A DNA stretch of 62,908 bases, from NCBI GenBank assembly GCA_902826335.1, contig CADEEL010000019.1, forward strand, positions 1 through 62,908, written 5' to 3'. The DNA comes from an uncultured Alphaproteobacteria bacterium. GTDB lineage: Bacteria; Pseudomonadota; Alphaproteobacteria; Caulobacterales; Aquidulcibacteraceae. The translations under genes were made by a program, and so were the position numbers. The notes under the pieces were generated by a model. That model made no database searches. It was given only the letters and a program-made list of their open reading frames with translations, and had not been told where the DNA came from. The stretch's first letter is position 1. Each line of letters opens with the position of its first letter. This document shows positions 8,685 through 17,324 of this stretch, piece after piece.

Positions 8685-9580
8685 GCCGCCAGCCTGAACT
8701 CCGCGTCAACACCGGGCAGACCCTCGCAGCGCACTTCGCCGAGGCTGACGAGGCGGATCATGTGCGCCAGCACGGAATGGCACGCGGCCGGATGCAGGCG
8801 CGCGTCCACGTTCGCGTACATGATCGGCACCATCTCCTTTATGCGCGCGCGCCCGGCGCGCAGCTGCGCGCGGATCTGATCCTCGCGCTCCAGGCGGTGC
8901 GCGATGTAGGCGTCGATGAAGGGGCGCACATTGCGAACCGGCGGCCCGTGCGTTGGCCACAGGACGTCAAAGTCACGGTCACGCACTTTATAGAGGCTAT
9001 CAAGATAGGCGCTCATGTCGCCATCCGGCGGTGAGATCACGGTGGTTGACCAGCCCATGATGTGATCGCCGGGGAAGAGGGCGTTTTCCTCGCGCAGCGC
9101 ATAGGCCATGTGGTGCGAGGTGTGGCCGGGCGTAGCCACGGCTTCGATGGTCCAGCCCGGGCCGGTGAACACCTGGCCATCCTCGATTGCGATATCTGGG
9201 CGGAAGGAGAGATCGTCGCCCGCCTCCATGCGCACTTCGGAATCGGTCGGCTTCACGGGCTCGCCGCAGGCGTAGATCACGGCGCCGGTCGCCGCCGCGA
9301 GCGGACGCGCGGCCGGCGAATGATCCATGTGGCCGTGCGTGACGAAAATGTGCGTAACGCGCTCGCCCGCCAGCGCCTTGAGCAAAATATCGTGATGGCC
9401 TTCCTGCGATGGGCCTGGATCGATCACCGCCACATCGCCGCGCCCGACGATGTAGACGCCGGTGCCGCGATAGGTGAACGGGCCGGGATTGGCGGCGACG
9501 ACACGGCGGATGAGCGGGCTCACCTGTTGCGGTTCGCCATAGGCGAAGTCCATCTCGCGCACGAAGGGGATGTCAGCCAT
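8681..9580 (-). CDS. MBL-fold hydrolase, LACTB2-like
   Basis: A 299-residue metallo-beta-lactamase-fold hydrolase. The zinc motif THGHMDHS (His82, His84, Asp86, His87) is intact, followed by the third ligand in TPGHTSHH and a later Asp in PGDHIMGW. After residue about 230 comes a helical segment like the winged-helix tail of LACTB2-type enzymes (IRAQLRAGRARIKEM). Members include endoribonuclease-like and thioesterase-like hydrolases, so the substrate is open. Its start overlaps the stop of the upstream ATP-grasp-like gene by one base, which points to a two-gene operon. Confidence 0.88.
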   Translation of the reverse strand: MADIPFVREMDFAYGEPQQVSPLIRRVVAANPGPFTYRGTGVYIVGRGDVAVIDPGPSQEGHHDILLKALAGERVTHIFVTHGHMDHSPAARPLAAATGAVIYACGEPVKPTDSEVRMEAGDDLSFRPDIAIEDGQVFTGPGWTIEAVATPGHTSHHMAYALREENALFPGDHIMGWSTTVISPPDGDMSAYLDSLYKVRDRDFDVLWPTHGPPVRNVRPFIDAYIAHRLEREDQIRAQLRAGRARIKEMVPIMYANVDARLHPAACHSVLAHMIRLVSLGEVRCEGLPGVDAEFRLAA

Positions 9581-10542
9581 CAGCGGGCTCGCGCGCTATC
9601 GGTGAAGCCGAGGTGGGCGCGCAGCGCGCGCGCCAACAGACGCGTGGCGGCGAGCTTGTCGGCCAAGGGCAGCGCCGTGGGCGGGCCCATATCCGTCTTG
9701 TTGGCGTCCACGATGTATATACGTCCCTCTGGCCCGTCTCGGAGCACGTCCAATCCGCCCCAGTCAAGGCCGATGCTGCGCGCGAACGCGCCGATCCGCT
9801 CAACTTCCTCGGCGTTGAACACGTCCTCGACGCTCCGCAACTCCACTTCCACATTCGCGTTGGCGAAGCGCTGCGTTACGCGCCGACGCTTCACGAACAC
9901 ACAGATCGGAACTCCGCCAATCGTTGGGCAACGATAATCCTCGACGAGGTCCCCGCGTTGATTATCGACAAGGCGCTGATAGACGCGGCCCGGCAGCGCT
10001 GGCGTGGGGCAGGTGACGATGCGCCCATCATGCACGCCATTTAGCTCTGATTTTTCAACGGCCGGTCCAACATGCCGCGTGGGATCGAGCGCCAGGGGGT
10101 AGCCGAAAGCCGCCTCGAACGCGGCCGCGATCCGCCCCTTGGATACATCCGGGCAGCCGAAATTGAGGAGTCGCGCGCCCGGCTTGGCCGCCGGGGGCGC
10201 GCTCGGTGAATAGGTCGCGTCCTCGAAATGCATGATCGCGTCGGCCTCGCCGGCCCGATGCGTCATGCGCCCACCCGCCAGCTTCATGACCGGCCAGATG
10301 AGATACCAGGGGCGGCCGCGATCGGGCGTGAAGGCCATGGCAAAGTCCGGCGCGAGCCGGCCGGCCTCTTTATGCACCCTGAAGTAGAATTTGAGCCAGG
10401 CCCAGAACTCCTGCGCGAGCGATCGGTTGAGGGCGACCCGCGCGCCGGTTTTTCGATAGAAAACGCCGGACGGGCCGACGGAGAATTCGTGCAGCCAAAG
10501 GCGTCCGCGCGGCGGCAGCGGGGTGGGGGCCTCGATGCTCAT
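9580..10542 (-). CDS. ATP-grasp-like protein, uncharacterised
   Basis: A 320-residue cytosolic protein. The C-terminal half resembles an ATP-grasp fold: a GLDWGGLDVLRD strand-turn followed by YIVDANKTDMGPP, which sits where metal-binding Asp/Asn residues lie in that superfamily. The N-terminal half (RLWLHEFSVGPSGVFYRK) is not recognised. ATG 10542 is preferred; reading further upstream gives a charged, low-information extension to 10743. The gene precedes the MBL hydrolase with a one-base overlap. ATP-grasp assignment is by motif likeness only. Confidence 0.6.
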   Translation of the reverse strand: MSIEAPTPLPPRGRLWLHEFSVGPSGVFYRKTGARVALNRSLAQEFWAWLKFYFRVHKEAGRLAPDFAMAFTPDRGRPWYLIWPVMKLAGGRMTHRAGEADAIMHFEDATYSPSAPPAAKPGARLLNFGCPDVSKGRIAAAFEAAFGYPLALDPTRHVGPAVEKSELNGVHDGRIVTCPTPALPGRVYQRLVDNQRGDLVEDYRCPTIGGVPICVFVKRRRVTQRFANANVEVELRSVEDVFNAEEVERIGAFARSIGLDWGGLDVLRDGPEGRIYIVDANKTDMGPPTALPLADKLAATRLLARALRAHLGFTDSARAR

Positions 10543-10590
10543 GGTGAACAATATCCTGAGCGCGGCGCGGGTTTTGCACCGCCGCCGCCC

Positions 10591-10758
10591 ATGGCCAAGC
10601 GCGCCTTCACCCTGCTCACCTTCGTGGCGGAGCGCATACGCATGATCTGCCTCGCGCTGGTGCTCATCGTCATCGTTAAGATCGCCGGCGCTTCGCTTCT
10701 GGCGCGGATCGCGCCGCCGCCCAGTCCAGCCGCCATTGCTCAACCCCGCGCGGCGTGA
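10591..10758 (+). CDS. Small single-pass membrane protein (55 aa)
   Basis: A 55-residue frame starting at ATG 10591 with a basic N-terminus, one clear hydrophobic helix (about 18-38, MICLALVLIVIVKIAGASLL) and a Pro/Ala tail. It is divergent from the ATP-grasp-like gene, and its last 19 nt overlap the 3' end of the phosphatase gene on the other strand. There is no good ribosome-binding site, so it is possible but unproven. Confidence 0.4.
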   Translation: MAKRAFTLLTFVAERIRMICLALVLIVIVKIAGASLLARIAPPPSPAAIAQPRAA

Positions 10759-11171
10759 GCCAGGCGGGGCGCCAGCCCCGTGAGGTCATAACCCGCCGCG
10801 CGCGCCGCCGCGAGTGCGTCATCGGGTCCAAGCGCACCGGATCGGACCGCCGCCAGAGCCCACAGACTGATTGAGCGAGTCCCGGAACGGCAATAGGCTA
10901 GGACTGGGCGGTCCGCCCCGGCCAGTGCGGCCGCCATCGCGGTAATGCGCTCGGGCGTGGGCGGGCCGGCGAACGGTAAATCGACATAGGCAAGCCCCTC
11001 GGCCTCAGCGGCCACGCGGGCGGCGAGGCTAGAAATTTGGCCAGGCGCCTCGCCATCGGGGCGGTTGTTGACGATTGTGCGGAACCCGGCGGCGGCGGCC
11101 GCCGCGAAATCCTGCGCGGACAGTTGCGGCGCGACCGCGAAATCCGGGGTGACGTGAATGAATTTGCTCAC
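10740..11171 (-). CDS. DUF442/TIGR01244-type phosphatase or sulfurtransferase-like protein
   Basis: A 143-residue protein of the dual-specificity-phosphatase-like DUF442 family (the domain found in beta-lactamase hydrolase-like proteins). It shows the family opening FIHVTPDFAVAPQLS, the conserved NNRPDGE (about 35-41) and the P-loop CRSGTRS with Cys94 as the likely nucleophile. The start is GTG at 11171; upstream in-frame sequence to 11819 runs antisense to oppB and is not protein-like. Its role in sulfide metabolism or dephosphorylation is not decidable here. Confidence 0.85.
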   Translation of the reverse strand: MSKFIHVTPDFAVAPQLSAQDFAAAAAAGFRTIVNNRPDGEAPGQISSLAARVAAEAEGLAYVDLPFAGPPTPERITAMAAALAGADRPVLAYCRSGTRSISLWALAAVRSGALGPDDALAAARAAGYDLTGLAPRLAHAARG

Positions 11172-11282
11172 AGGCAGCGGCCCGCCATCCGTCGCGCGGC
11201 GCGCGCGCCATTGCGCTTCGACGTTGACATGACCGCCGCGTAAAGAAAAGCATGCCGCCGAACGCGCCCGCTGGGCGGAGAA

Positions 11283-12227
11283 ATGGTGCCGCTCATGCTC
11301 GCCCAAGCCGCCCGCCGGCTGCTCATCGCCGTCCCGACCCTGCTCGTCATCATCACGGCGGCGTTTTTCCTGATGCATTCCGCGCCCGGCGGCCCGTTCG
11401 ATCGCGAGCGGCAATTGCCGCCGGAGATCGAGCGGCGCCTGCAGGCTGAATATCATCTGGATCGGCCCGTCGGGGAGCAATTGGCGCTTTATCTTGGCGA
11501 TCTCCTGCAAGGCGATCTTGGCCCGTCCATGAAGTACAAGGACAAGGACGTCGCCGACATTATCGCCGAGGGCTTTCCCACCAGCGCCATCCTTGGCGTA
11601 TCGGCCATTACGCTGGCCTTGCTGATCGGTTGCACCTTGGGTGTGCTTGCGGCGTTGAGGCAGAACAGGCCGCAGGATTATTTGGTGATGGCGCTGGCGG
11701 TGCTGGGCGTATGTCTGCCGCCGCTTGTTATGGGGCCGATCCTGTCGCTCACATTCGGCGTCACCCTGCATTGGCTGCCGACCGCCGGGCTTGCGCGCGA
11801 CGAATATTCGATCCCGCATCTCTTCTTGCCGGTGGTGACGCTGGCGCTGCCGCAGATCGCCATCATCTCACGTTTGATGCGCGCCAGCATGATCGAGGCG
11901 CTGCGCTCCAATTCGATCCGCACCGCGCGCGCCAAGGGCCTGCCCGAGTCGCAAGTGATCTGGCGCCACGCCATGCCGGTCGCGCTGCTGCCGATCATTT
12001 CCTATCTCGGCCCGGCGATCGCCGGCGTGCTCACCGGCTCCTTCATCATCGAAACCGTGTTTCAATTGCCGGGCCTGGGCCGCCAATTCATCACCGGCGC
12101 GCTACAGCGTGACTACACGCTGGTGATGGGCGTGGTCATTCTCTACGCCAGCTTGATTATCCTCATGAACCTGATCGCGGATCTGCTTTACGGCGTCTTC
12201 GATCCTCGCTCACGGCGCTCAACATGA
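11283..12227 (+). CDS. oppB: Peptide/nickel ABC transporter permease, OppB/DppB type
   Basis: A 314-residue inner-membrane permease. It has an N-terminal helix (about 10-30), the HSAPGGPFDRERQLPPEI periplasmic segment typical of OppB, and five further helices. The ATPase-contact EAA loop reads MIEALRSNSIRTARAKGLPES. The C-terminus has the OppB ending LIADLLYGVFDPR. It overlaps oppC by 4 nt (ATGA). No oppD or oppF ATPase gene lies in the window, so the energising subunits must be encoded elsewhere. Confidence 0.93.
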   Translation: MVPLMLAQAARRLLIAVPTLLVIITAAFFLMHSAPGGPFDRERQLPPEIERRLQAEYHLDRPVGEQLALYLGDLLQGDLGPSMKYKDKDVADIIAEGFPTSAILGVSAITLALLIGCTLGVLAALRQNRPQDYLVMALAVLGVCLPPLVMGPILSLTFGVTLHWLPTAGLARDEYSIPHLFLPVVTLALPQIAIISRLMRASMIEALRSNSIRTARAKGLPESQVIWRHAMPVALLPIISYLGPAIAGVLTGSFIIETVFQLPGLGRQFITGALQRDYTLVMGVVILYASLIILMNLIADLLYGVFDPRSRRST

Positions 12228-13120
12228 CAGACACGGCTTTGACCAATGAAAATGCGCGCGCGGCGGTCAAGGGCCGCTCGCTGTGGGATGATGCGCGCCG
12301 GCGCCTGATGCGCAATCCGGCGGCGGTCGTGAGTCTTTGGGTCGTCGGCGTGCTTGTCGTGCTGGCGGCGTTTGGCCCGATGCTCTGGGTTCATAACGTC
12401 GATACGATTTTTCGCGAGAGCGTCGCCATTCCGCCAACGTTCGCCAATTGGCATTTGCTCGGTACGGATACCGAAGGGCGCGACATGGTCGCGCGGCTGC
12501 TGTTCGGCTTGCGCATCTCGCTGCTCGTCGGCGCGGCGGCCACCGCTGTGGCGCTAACCATTGGGCTCATCTATGGCGCCGTGGCCGGCTTTCTCGGCGG
12601 CGCTGTCGATAATCTGATGATGCGCTTTGTCGATGTGCTTTATTCGATTCCGTTCATTTTCTTCGTCATCGTACTGATGACGATCGTGCCCGAGCGCAAC
12701 ATCATCCTCATCTTCATGGCCATCGGTGCGGTGGAGTGGCTGACCATGAGCCGCATCGTGCGCGGGCAGACCATCGCGCTGCGCAACAAGGAATTCGTCG
12801 AGGCGGCGCGTGCGTCGGGCGCATCGCCACTGGAGATCGTGTTCCGTCACATCGTGCCGAACGTGCTGGGGCCGGTCGTGGTGTTCGCGACGCTCAACGT
12901 GCCGGTGATCATCCTGGCGGAGAGCTTTCTTTCTTTCCTGGGCCTCGGCGTGCAGGAGCCGCTGACCTCGCTGGGCCTTCTCATCTCGCGCGGCGCACGC
13001 GAGATGGAGGCCTCGTCCTGGCTGCTGATCGCGCCGGCCGTGACTATGCTGACGACGCTGCTGGCGCTCAATTTCCTCGGCGACGGCCTGCGCGACGCGC
13101 TCGATCCAAAGGAACGGTGA
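12224..13120 (+). CDS. oppC: Peptide ABC transporter permease, OppC/DppC type
   Basis: A 298-residue inner-membrane partner of OppB. The N-terminal helix follows a cytoplasmic RRRLMRNPAAVVSLW segment; then comes the OppC hallmark LLGTDTEGRDMVARLLFGLRIS, and the EAA loop reads EAARASGASPLEIVFRHIVPN. The C-terminus ends in LGDGLRDALDPK, as usual for the family. It is translationally coupled to oppB. The binding-protein genes follow about 600 nt downstream, after one gene on the opposite strand. Confidence 0.93.
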   Translation: MTDTALTNENARAAVKGRSLWDDARRRLMRNPAAVVSLWVVGVLVVLAAFGPMLWVHNVDTIFRESVAIPPTFANWHLLGTDTEGRDMVARLLFGLRISLLVGAAATAVALTIGLIYGAVAGFLGGAVDNLMMRFVDVLYSIPFIFFVIVLMTIVPERNIILIFMAIGAVEWLTMSRIVRGQTIALRNKEFVEAARASGASPLEIVFRHIVPNVLGPVVVFATLNVPVIILAESFLSFLGLGVQEPLTSLGLLISRGAREMEASSWLLIAPAVTMLTTLLALNFLGDGLRDALDPKER

Positions 13121-13663
13121 TCACTGCTCCCGGCGCACGCGATGCGCCGAGCCCGCGCCGGGCGAAAGCATGTAGCTGCCCACCGCCGCACGCCGGATGC
13201 GTACCGTCTGGCCGGGCCGGACATTGCGCGCGCGCTCGGCCACGACTTGAACCCACACGGCGCCATTGGTCATCACGAAGGCGTGATAACCGTTTGCGCG
13301 CTCGACCACACGTTCGACCACAACCTCCACCGACTCCAAATCATCGGACTGCGCGTCGCCGCCGCCAAGACGCGGTAAGAGGCGCGTGAGGCCGCCGATA
13401 TTAAAGCCGAAACCCTCTCGTTGAACTTCCTGCACTTGTCCGCGATCCACGGCTGCGAAATTCCCTTGTGTCTGCGCTTCGCGCAAGCGCCCCACTGCGC
13501 CGTCAAAGCACGCCAGGCGCGCCGCATCCTCCGCGATGTCCCGGCAAGCGTAGACGCCGTTGAGGATGTCGGGCCCCTCGGACGGAAGCGTCGGTTGGGG
13601 GCGACCTTGCGCCAGCGCGGGCCCAGCGGCCAACACGCACAAAACAAAGACCAATGACCGCAT
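13121..13663 (-). CDS. Secreted protein of unknown function
   Basis: A 180-residue protein with a clear signal peptide (LVFVLCVLAAGPALAQ, cleavage near residue 19). The mature part begins with two cysteines in YACRDIAEDAARLACFDGAV, the pattern seen in many small alphaproteobacterial periplasmic proteins annotated only as hypothetical. A beta-rich C-terminal half (VWVQVVAERARNVRPGQTVRIRR) follows. A GGGGAG ribosome-binding site precedes ATG 13663. It sits antisense between oppC and oppA, ending one base after oppC, which splits the transporter locus. Confidence 0.78.
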   Translation of the reverse strand: MRSLVFVLCVLAAGPALAQGRPQPTLPSEGPDILNGVYACRDIAEDAARLACFDGAVGRLREAQTQGNFAAVDRGQVQEVQREGFGFNIGGLTRLLPRLGGGDAQSDDLESVEVVVERVVERANGYHAFVMTNGAVWVQVVAERARNVRPGQTVRIRRAAVGSYMLSPGAGSAHRVRREQ

Positions 13664-13746
13664 GTGTTTCTCCCCTCGGCGCGGCGACTACTCTAGGATA
13701 GGGAGTCGGACGCGCCCAGGGGGCGCCTGCAGATCGGAGAAATGGC

Positions 13747-15378
13747 ATGGCGTTCTGGACCAGCCGCAGAGGGCTCCTCAAGGGCGCCGCCGGCGCATCC
13801 GCCGCCGCGGGGCTCGCGGGCTGCGCCAGCGCGCAGATCAATGGTCTCGACCGGACCCGACGCTCGCTCGATATCTCCAATCAGGGCGAGCCGCTCTCGC
13901 TCGATCCCCACAAGGCCTCGGGCGTGTGGGAGAACAACATCATCGGCAACCTGTTCGTCGGCCTCACCACGGAGGACGAGCGCGCCCAGCCGGTGCCCGG
14001 CATGGCGCTGCGCTGGGAGACGAGCGAGGACGGGCTCACCTGGACGTTCCATCTACGCCAAGCCAATTGGTCGGACGGAACGCCGGTGACGGCCCATGAT
14101 TTCGTGTTCGCGTTTCGGCGCCTCCTCGATCCAGCCTCGCTCAGCGAATACGCGGCCGTGCAATTCGCCATCAAGAACGCCGAGGCGATCAATAGCGGCC
14201 AGATCACCGACCTCACGCAGCTGGGCGTGCGCGCGATCGACGATCGCACGCTGGCGATCGATCTTGAATATCCGGCCGCGTATCTGCCCTCGCTGCTGAA
14301 GCACTACACCGCTTATTGCGTGCCGCGTCACGTGGTGGAGCGCCATGGCGCGGATTGGACCGCGCCAGAGAACATCGTCGTCAATGGGCCTTTTACGTTG
14401 ATCAAATGGTGGTCGAATTACATCGTTCACTTGGAGCATAACCCCGCTTTTTATGACGCGGACAATGTCGCGTTTCGCGAGCTCTTCTTCTATCCGACCA
14501 CGGATACAAATGTGGGCGCGCGCGGCGTCGCCGCCGGCGAACGTGGCTGGGCGACCGATTTTCCCTCCAACCAGGTGGCGGAATTGCGCGTCGAAATGCC
14601 GGGCTATGTGCGCGTTTCTCCCTATATGCTCGTGCAATATTTCTCGCTCAATACGACGCGCGCGCCGTTCAACGATGCGCGCGTGCGCCGCGCGCTCGCC
14701 ATGTCGCTCAACCGCGAATTCATGGCCGAGGAGATTTACCGCACCGGTGAAGTGCCGGCCTACAGCTTCGTGCCGCCGGGCCTGGCCAATTATTTGCCCG
14801 GCGCGCGCTATCCGTGGGCGGGCATGGCGCTTGCGCAGCGGCGGGAGGAGGCCCGGCGCCTGCTGCAGGAGGCCGGCTTCGGGCCCAACAATCCGCTCGA
14901 TTTCACCTTCGAGCACCGCAACACGGGCGCCAATCCGCGCGTCGCGGTCGTGGTGCAGGCCGATTGGAGCGAGATCGCGCCCTGGGTGCGTGTGCGGCTC
15001 GCGGGCGTCGAAACGCAAATCCACTACGCCAATCTACGCGCCAAGAATTTTCAGGCCGGCGATGGCGGCTGGGTGGCCGATTTCAACGATCCGAAGAATT
15101 ATCTGTTCCTGTGCGAGACGCGCACCGGCCCGCAGAATTATTCGGGCTATTCAAACCCGGAATACGATCGACTGGTCGCTGCTTCTGACCGCGAGCGAGA
15201 TTTGACGCGCCGGGCGGAAATGATGCGGGACGCCGAACAATTGATGCTCAATGACGCGCCGCTCGTCTGCAACGTGTTTGGCGTGACCCGCAACCTCGTC
15301 CACCCCGCGCTCACAGGCTATCAGGACAATGTCGAAGACATCCACCGCGCGCGGTGGTTTGGCATCCGGGACGTTTAG
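13747..15378 (+). CDS. oppA: Peptide-binding lipoprotein, OppA family (copy 1)
   Basis: A 543-residue periplasmic solute-binding protein (SBP family 5). The N-terminus has both a twin-arginine motif (SRRGLLKG) and a lipobox (GLAGC), so it is probably a folded lipoprotein exported by Tat and held at the membrane. Family signatures include EPLSLDPHKASG, RWETSEDGLTWTFHLR and the downstream PVTAHDFVFAFRRLLDP. A GGAG lies 7 nt before ATG 13747. It delivers oligopeptides to OppBC. The next gene is a paralogue in the same orientation. Confidence 0.92.
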   Translation: MAFWTSRRGLLKGAAGASAAAGLAGCASAQINGLDRTRRSLDISNQGEPLSLDPHKASGVWENNIIGNLFVGLTTEDERAQPVPGMALRWETSEDGLTWTFHLRQANWSDGTPVTAHDFVFAFRRLLDPASLSEYAAVQFAIKNAEAINSGQITDLTQLGVRAIDDRTLAIDLEYPAAYLPSLLKHYTAYCVPRHVVERHGADWTAPENIVVNGPFTLIKWWSNYIVHLEHNPAFYDADNVAFRELFFYPTTDTNVGARGVAAGERGWATDFPSNQVAELRVEMPGYVRVSPYMLVQYFSLNTTRAPFNDARVRRALAMSLNREFMAEEIYRTGEVPAYSFVPPGLANYLPGARYPWAGMALAQRREEARRLLQEAGFGPNNPLDFTFEHRNTGANPRVAVVVQADWSEIAPWVRVRLAGVETQIHYANLRAKNFQAGDGGWVADFNDPKNYLFLCETRTGPQNYSGYSNPEYDRLVAASDRERDLTRRAEMMRDAEQLMLNDAPLVCNVFGVTRNLVHPALTGYQDNVEDIHRARWFGIRDV

Positions 15379-15428
15379 AGGCGATTTCAGGAGTCGCAGT
15401 TCGCAGGCTCCACGTGCATTATGACGCG

Positions 15429-17033
15429 ATGGGCATTGCGCGGCGGGACGTGCTGATCGGCGGGACGGGGGCGCTTGCAGGGTGCGCGGCGCCGATCATT
15501 GGCCTCGACACCGCGCGCGGCGTGCTTGATGTCGGCAACACCTATGAACCATTCACGCTCGATCCGCACAAGGCTGTGTCCAGCTGGGAATCGAACATCG
15601 TTTCGGGTCTATTCGTCGGCTTGGTCGCCGAGGATCCGCGTGGCCGCGCGATACCCGGCATGGCGCGGCGCTGGGAGACCAGCGAAGACGGGCTGACTTG
15701 GCGCTTTCACCTGCGGGAAGCCGCATGGTCCGACGGCGCGCCGCTCACCGCGCATGATTTTGAGTTCAGTTTTCGGCGCATTCTCGATCCTGATACGATC
15801 GCGGAATACGCGGCGATCCTTTATCCGATCCTCAATGCGCGCGCGGCCAAGGCGGGTGAGACGCCCGTCGAACGGATCGGCGTGCGGGCGCTGGATGCGC
15901 GCACGCTAGAAATTCGCCTGCAATATCCCGCGCCGTATCTGCCGAGCCTTCTGCGCCACAATACGGCTTATCCGGTGCCGCGCCATCGCATCATGGCGCT
16001 TGGCGAAGACTGGATACGGCCGCGCCTCTTGGTGTCGAACGGGCCGTTCCGTCTGGTCAAATGGTGGTCGAACGCGCTGATCCGGATCAGCAAGAACGCT
16101 GCATTTTACGACGCAGCCAACGTCGCGCTCAATGACATCTATTACTATCCGACATCCGATCCGGCCGCGGCTGCGCGGCGCGTGCAAAGCGGCGAGCTTG
16201 GCTGGTCGATCACCTTCGCGGCCAACCAGATCGATCAGTTGCGCCGGACCATGCCGGACTATGTGCGCACGGCCCCGCAAATGTTGGTGCGGTACATGCC
16301 GCTCAACCGCCGCCGCCCGCCGTTTGACGATCCCCGCGTGCGCGAGGCGATCTCGCTCGTCATCGACCGCAATTTCATCGCCCAGGAAATCTATCGAACG
16401 GGAGAGACGCCAGCGCCGCGCTTCATACCGTTTGGCGTTGCGGACTATCCCGATGAGTCAATTCAGGACTTCGTCTCCACACCGATGCGCACACGCCAAG
16501 CCGCCGCGCGCGCGTTGCTGGCGCGGGCCGGTTATGGGCCGGAGCGGCCGCTGCGCTTCGAGCTCACGCACGGAACCGGAGATGATTCGCCGCGGCTGGC
16601 CATTGTGATCCAGGCTGATTGCCGCGCCATCGCGCCGTGGGTCGAGGTTCGGCTGCGCCCGCTGGAAGGGCAAATTTTCTACGCAACGTTGCGCGCGCAC
16701 GATTTCCAGGCGGCCACGGCGACGTGGCTGGCGGATTTCAATGACGCCCGGAATTTTCTCTACTTGTTCGATTCGCGAACTGGCGCGCAGAACTATTCAG
16801 GTTTTGAGTCTTCGGCGTTCAACGATCTGCTTGACGCGTCCGACCGTGAACTCAATTCCGTCCGTCGGGCCGGCATGATGGCCCTTGCGGAACGTATGGC
16901 GCTGCGGGATTTCGCCGTCGTTCCCCTTACGTTCGGTGCATCGCGCAATCTTGTTCATCCGCGGCTGGCCGGTTTCGCGGACAATGTCGAAGATATCCAT
17001 CGGGCGCGTTGGTTTTCGATCCGATCCGAATGA
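15429..17033 (+). CDS. oppA: Peptide-binding lipoprotein, OppA family (copy 2)
   Basis: A 534-residue paralogue of the preceding protein, colinear throughout: RRDVLIGG twin-arginine motif, lipobox GALAGC, EPFTLDPHKAVSS, RWETSEDGLTWRFHLR and a C-terminus with the shared DNVEDIHRARWF. ATG 15429 is chosen because it places the signal at the N-terminus; the in-frame upstream extension to 15354 overlaps the previous gene. The two copies differ mainly in the ligand-contact middle region, which fits divergence in peptide preference after tandem duplication. Confidence 0.9.
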   Translation: MGIARRDVLIGGTGALAGCAAPIIGLDTARGVLDVGNTYEPFTLDPHKAVSSWESNIVSGLFVGLVAEDPRGRAIPGMARRWETSEDGLTWRFHLREAAWSDGAPLTAHDFEFSFRRILDPDTIAEYAAILYPILNARAAKAGETPVERIGVRALDARTLEIRLQYPAPYLPSLLRHNTAYPVPRHRIMALGEDWIRPRLLVSNGPFRLVKWWSNALIRISKNAAFYDAANVALNDIYYYPTSDPAAAARRVQSGELGWSITFAANQIDQLRRTMPDYVRTAPQMLVRYMPLNRRRPPFDDPRVREAISLVIDRNFIAQEIYRTGETPAPRFIPFGVADYPDESIQDFVSTPMRTRQAAARALLARAGYGPERPLRFELTHGTGDDSPRLAIVIQADCRAIAPWVEVRLRPLEGQIFYATLRAHDFQAATATWLADFNDARNFLYLFDSRTGAQNYSGFESSAFNDLLDASDRELNSVRRAGMMALAERMALRDFAVVPLTFGASRNLVHPRLAGFADNVEDIHRARWFSIRSE

Positions 17034-17324
17034 ATGCCGCGAGCGTCCGGCCGCCCAACGTCGACGAACTAGCGGAATTGCGCGACGAGCGCTCACCCAA
17101 CTCGCCCTAATTGCGTCTTTTGCGTCACAGTTTCGCCGCGACCTTAACCATGCCGCCATCCGCCGCTTGATCTGACTCTTTCACTCGGTTCAAGGTCCGC
17201 GGTACGGCGAGAGTGAGGGTTCTCGCGCGCTTGACACTCAGGGCTGACGGCACGCTCCGCATGAGACGGGGGCTGGGAGCAGGGGTAGAAGTTTGGCGCT
17301 AGGGTTTTCGACTTGGAGGTTTTC
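17034..17324. other. Leader region before the TonB-dependent receptor gene
   Basis: A 291-nt non-coding region. TTGACA at 17231-17236 resembles a -35 box, but no convincing -10 lies 16-18 nt on. GGAGG at 17315-17319 is the ribosome-binding site of the receptor gene. No terminator hairpin with a T-run was seen after the second oppA, so read-through into the receptor gene is possible. Confidence 0.5.

Noticed and set aside
11172..11819. N-terminal extension of the DUF442-type gene
   Set aside because: Runs antisense to oppB; the GTG at 11171 gives the family N-terminus.
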